From: an uncultured Clostridia bacterium
Lineage (GTDB): Bacteria > Bacillota > Clostridia > Christensenellales > UBA1242
Assembly: GCA_944377315.1 (NCBI GenBank)
Contig: CALWEM010000006.1
Span: forward strand, 1 to 43,904
Direction of reading: 5' to 3'
Length of the DNA stretch: 43,904 nucleotides
Positions 43,523-43,904 of the stretch are shown here, piece after piece. The position numbers were made by a program, and so were the translations under genes. Positions within the stretch are counted from its first letter, which is position 1; each line of letters starts with the position of its first letter. Under the pieces are notes generated by a model. That model searched no databases, was not told the origin of the DNA, and worked only from the letters and a program-made list of their open reading frames with translations.

Positions 43523-43904
43523 ATGAAAATAATAAAACCAGATTGGAAAAATTCAATATTGAATGTCAGCGCCACATTTGCCGATTATGTTGGCGTAAAG
43601 ACTGACATCGATAAAATTGCTATTTTAGAGAAAGAATTAAATAAAAACTATAAAAATGTCGTATATATTTGTATGGACGGACTTGGAATGTTTCCGCTAG
43701 AACAAAATTTGCCTAAAACTTCTATTTTAAGAAAGAGTGTTGCAAAGACAATCACTTCTGTTTTTCCCTCCACAACAACGAACGCAACATCGACTTTATA
43801 TAGTGCCACATACCCTTCTCAACATGGGCTATTCGGCTGGAGCTTATATTTCGAACAGTTAAACGCCTGCGTTGATATCTATACTGGTCATAACTCCTAC
43901 ACGA
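43523..43904 (+). CDS. type I phosphodiesterase/nucleotide pyrophosphatase family protein (3' partial)
   Basis: Starts at ATG 43523 behind AAGGAG and is still open at the window edge (127 codons visible). VVYICMDGLGMFPLEQ contains the Asp of the first metal site. SVFPSTTTNATSTLYSATYP and SQHGLFGWSLYF hold the catalytic Thr and the following loop of the alkaline phosphatase/NPP superfamily. It should hydrolyse a phosphodiester or phosphate ester; the substrate is unknown. It lies 15 bases after the deacetylase remnant. Confidence 0.85.
   Translation, partial: MKIIKPDWKNSILNVSATFADYVGVKTDIDKIAILEKELNKNYKNVVYICMDGLGMFPLEQNLPKTSILRKSVAKTITSVFPSTTTNATSTLYSATYPSQHGLFGWSLYFEQLNACVDIYTGHNSYT

Overview
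The window is AT-rich, densely packed DNA from a low-GC Gram-positive bacterium (Bacillota, most like the anaerobic Clostridia). The signs are HrcA with CIRCE operators, a Firmicute-style DnaB/DnaD plus DnaI primosome pair, PcrA next to LigA, SepF, L27 with a cleavable N-terminus beside its protease Prp, TTGACA/TATAAT promoters and AGGAGG ribosome binding sites. A 36-residue SpoVM-like peptide gene and a coat-like gene suggest that it sporulates or descends from a sporulating ancestor. A thioredoxin reductase homologue without NADPH-binding motifs suggests an anaerobe. No genus can be named from the sequence alone.

Layout. 1-1250: the end of an unknown gene, a tandem array of hairpin repeats and a hypothetical gene. 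1278-2280: rplM-rpsI. 2320-4140: TrxB-like reductase, SpoVM-like peptide, Cys-containing coat-like protein. 4149-6630: family I pyrophosphatase and an ABC exporter. 6670-11528: CIRCE-hrcA-grpE-dnaK-dnaJ; GrpE carries a 13-cysteine N-terminal extension. 11522-17121: a hypothetical gene, pcrA-ligA and a zinc-ribbon protein. 17170-22125: a long structured leader with an internal terminator, then rpsL-rpsG-small ORF-fusA and tuf. 22257-22988: a membrane protein gene whose promoter spacer contains a run of nine G. 23218-25319: sepF, lspA, rluD-type synthase. 25334-27374: a hypothetical gene, then rplU-prp-rpmA behind an L21 leader. 27501-31925: 8-oxoguanine glycosylase, two lipoproteins and a four-way-junction-like hairpin element. 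31945-35351: a metallo-beta-lactamase-fold hydrolase, tRNA-Trp, a second structured element and the primosome pair. 35449-39632: M1-type peptidase lipoprotein, an XRE regulator with a divergent partner, trpS, a YwaF-like membrane protein. 39715-40300: CIRCE-hsp20. 40371-42876: a four-gene membrane/surface operon whose last gene is broken by one in-frame TAG. 42877-43904: gene remnants, then the start of a phosphodiesterase gene.

How it works together. HrcA, through two CIRCE sites about 33 kb apart, should coordinate the DnaK system and Hsp20. Ribosomal protein operons are preceded by structured leaders. Several monocistronic or first genes have no Shine-Dalgarno and share one layout: an extended -10 (TGN-TANNNT) exactly six bases before the ATG, which predicts leaderless mRNAs. 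The most unusual observations are the phase-variation-like poly-G promoter, the metallothionein-like GrpE tail, the repeat array with compensating stem changes, the leaderless promoter class and the SpoVM-like microgene.
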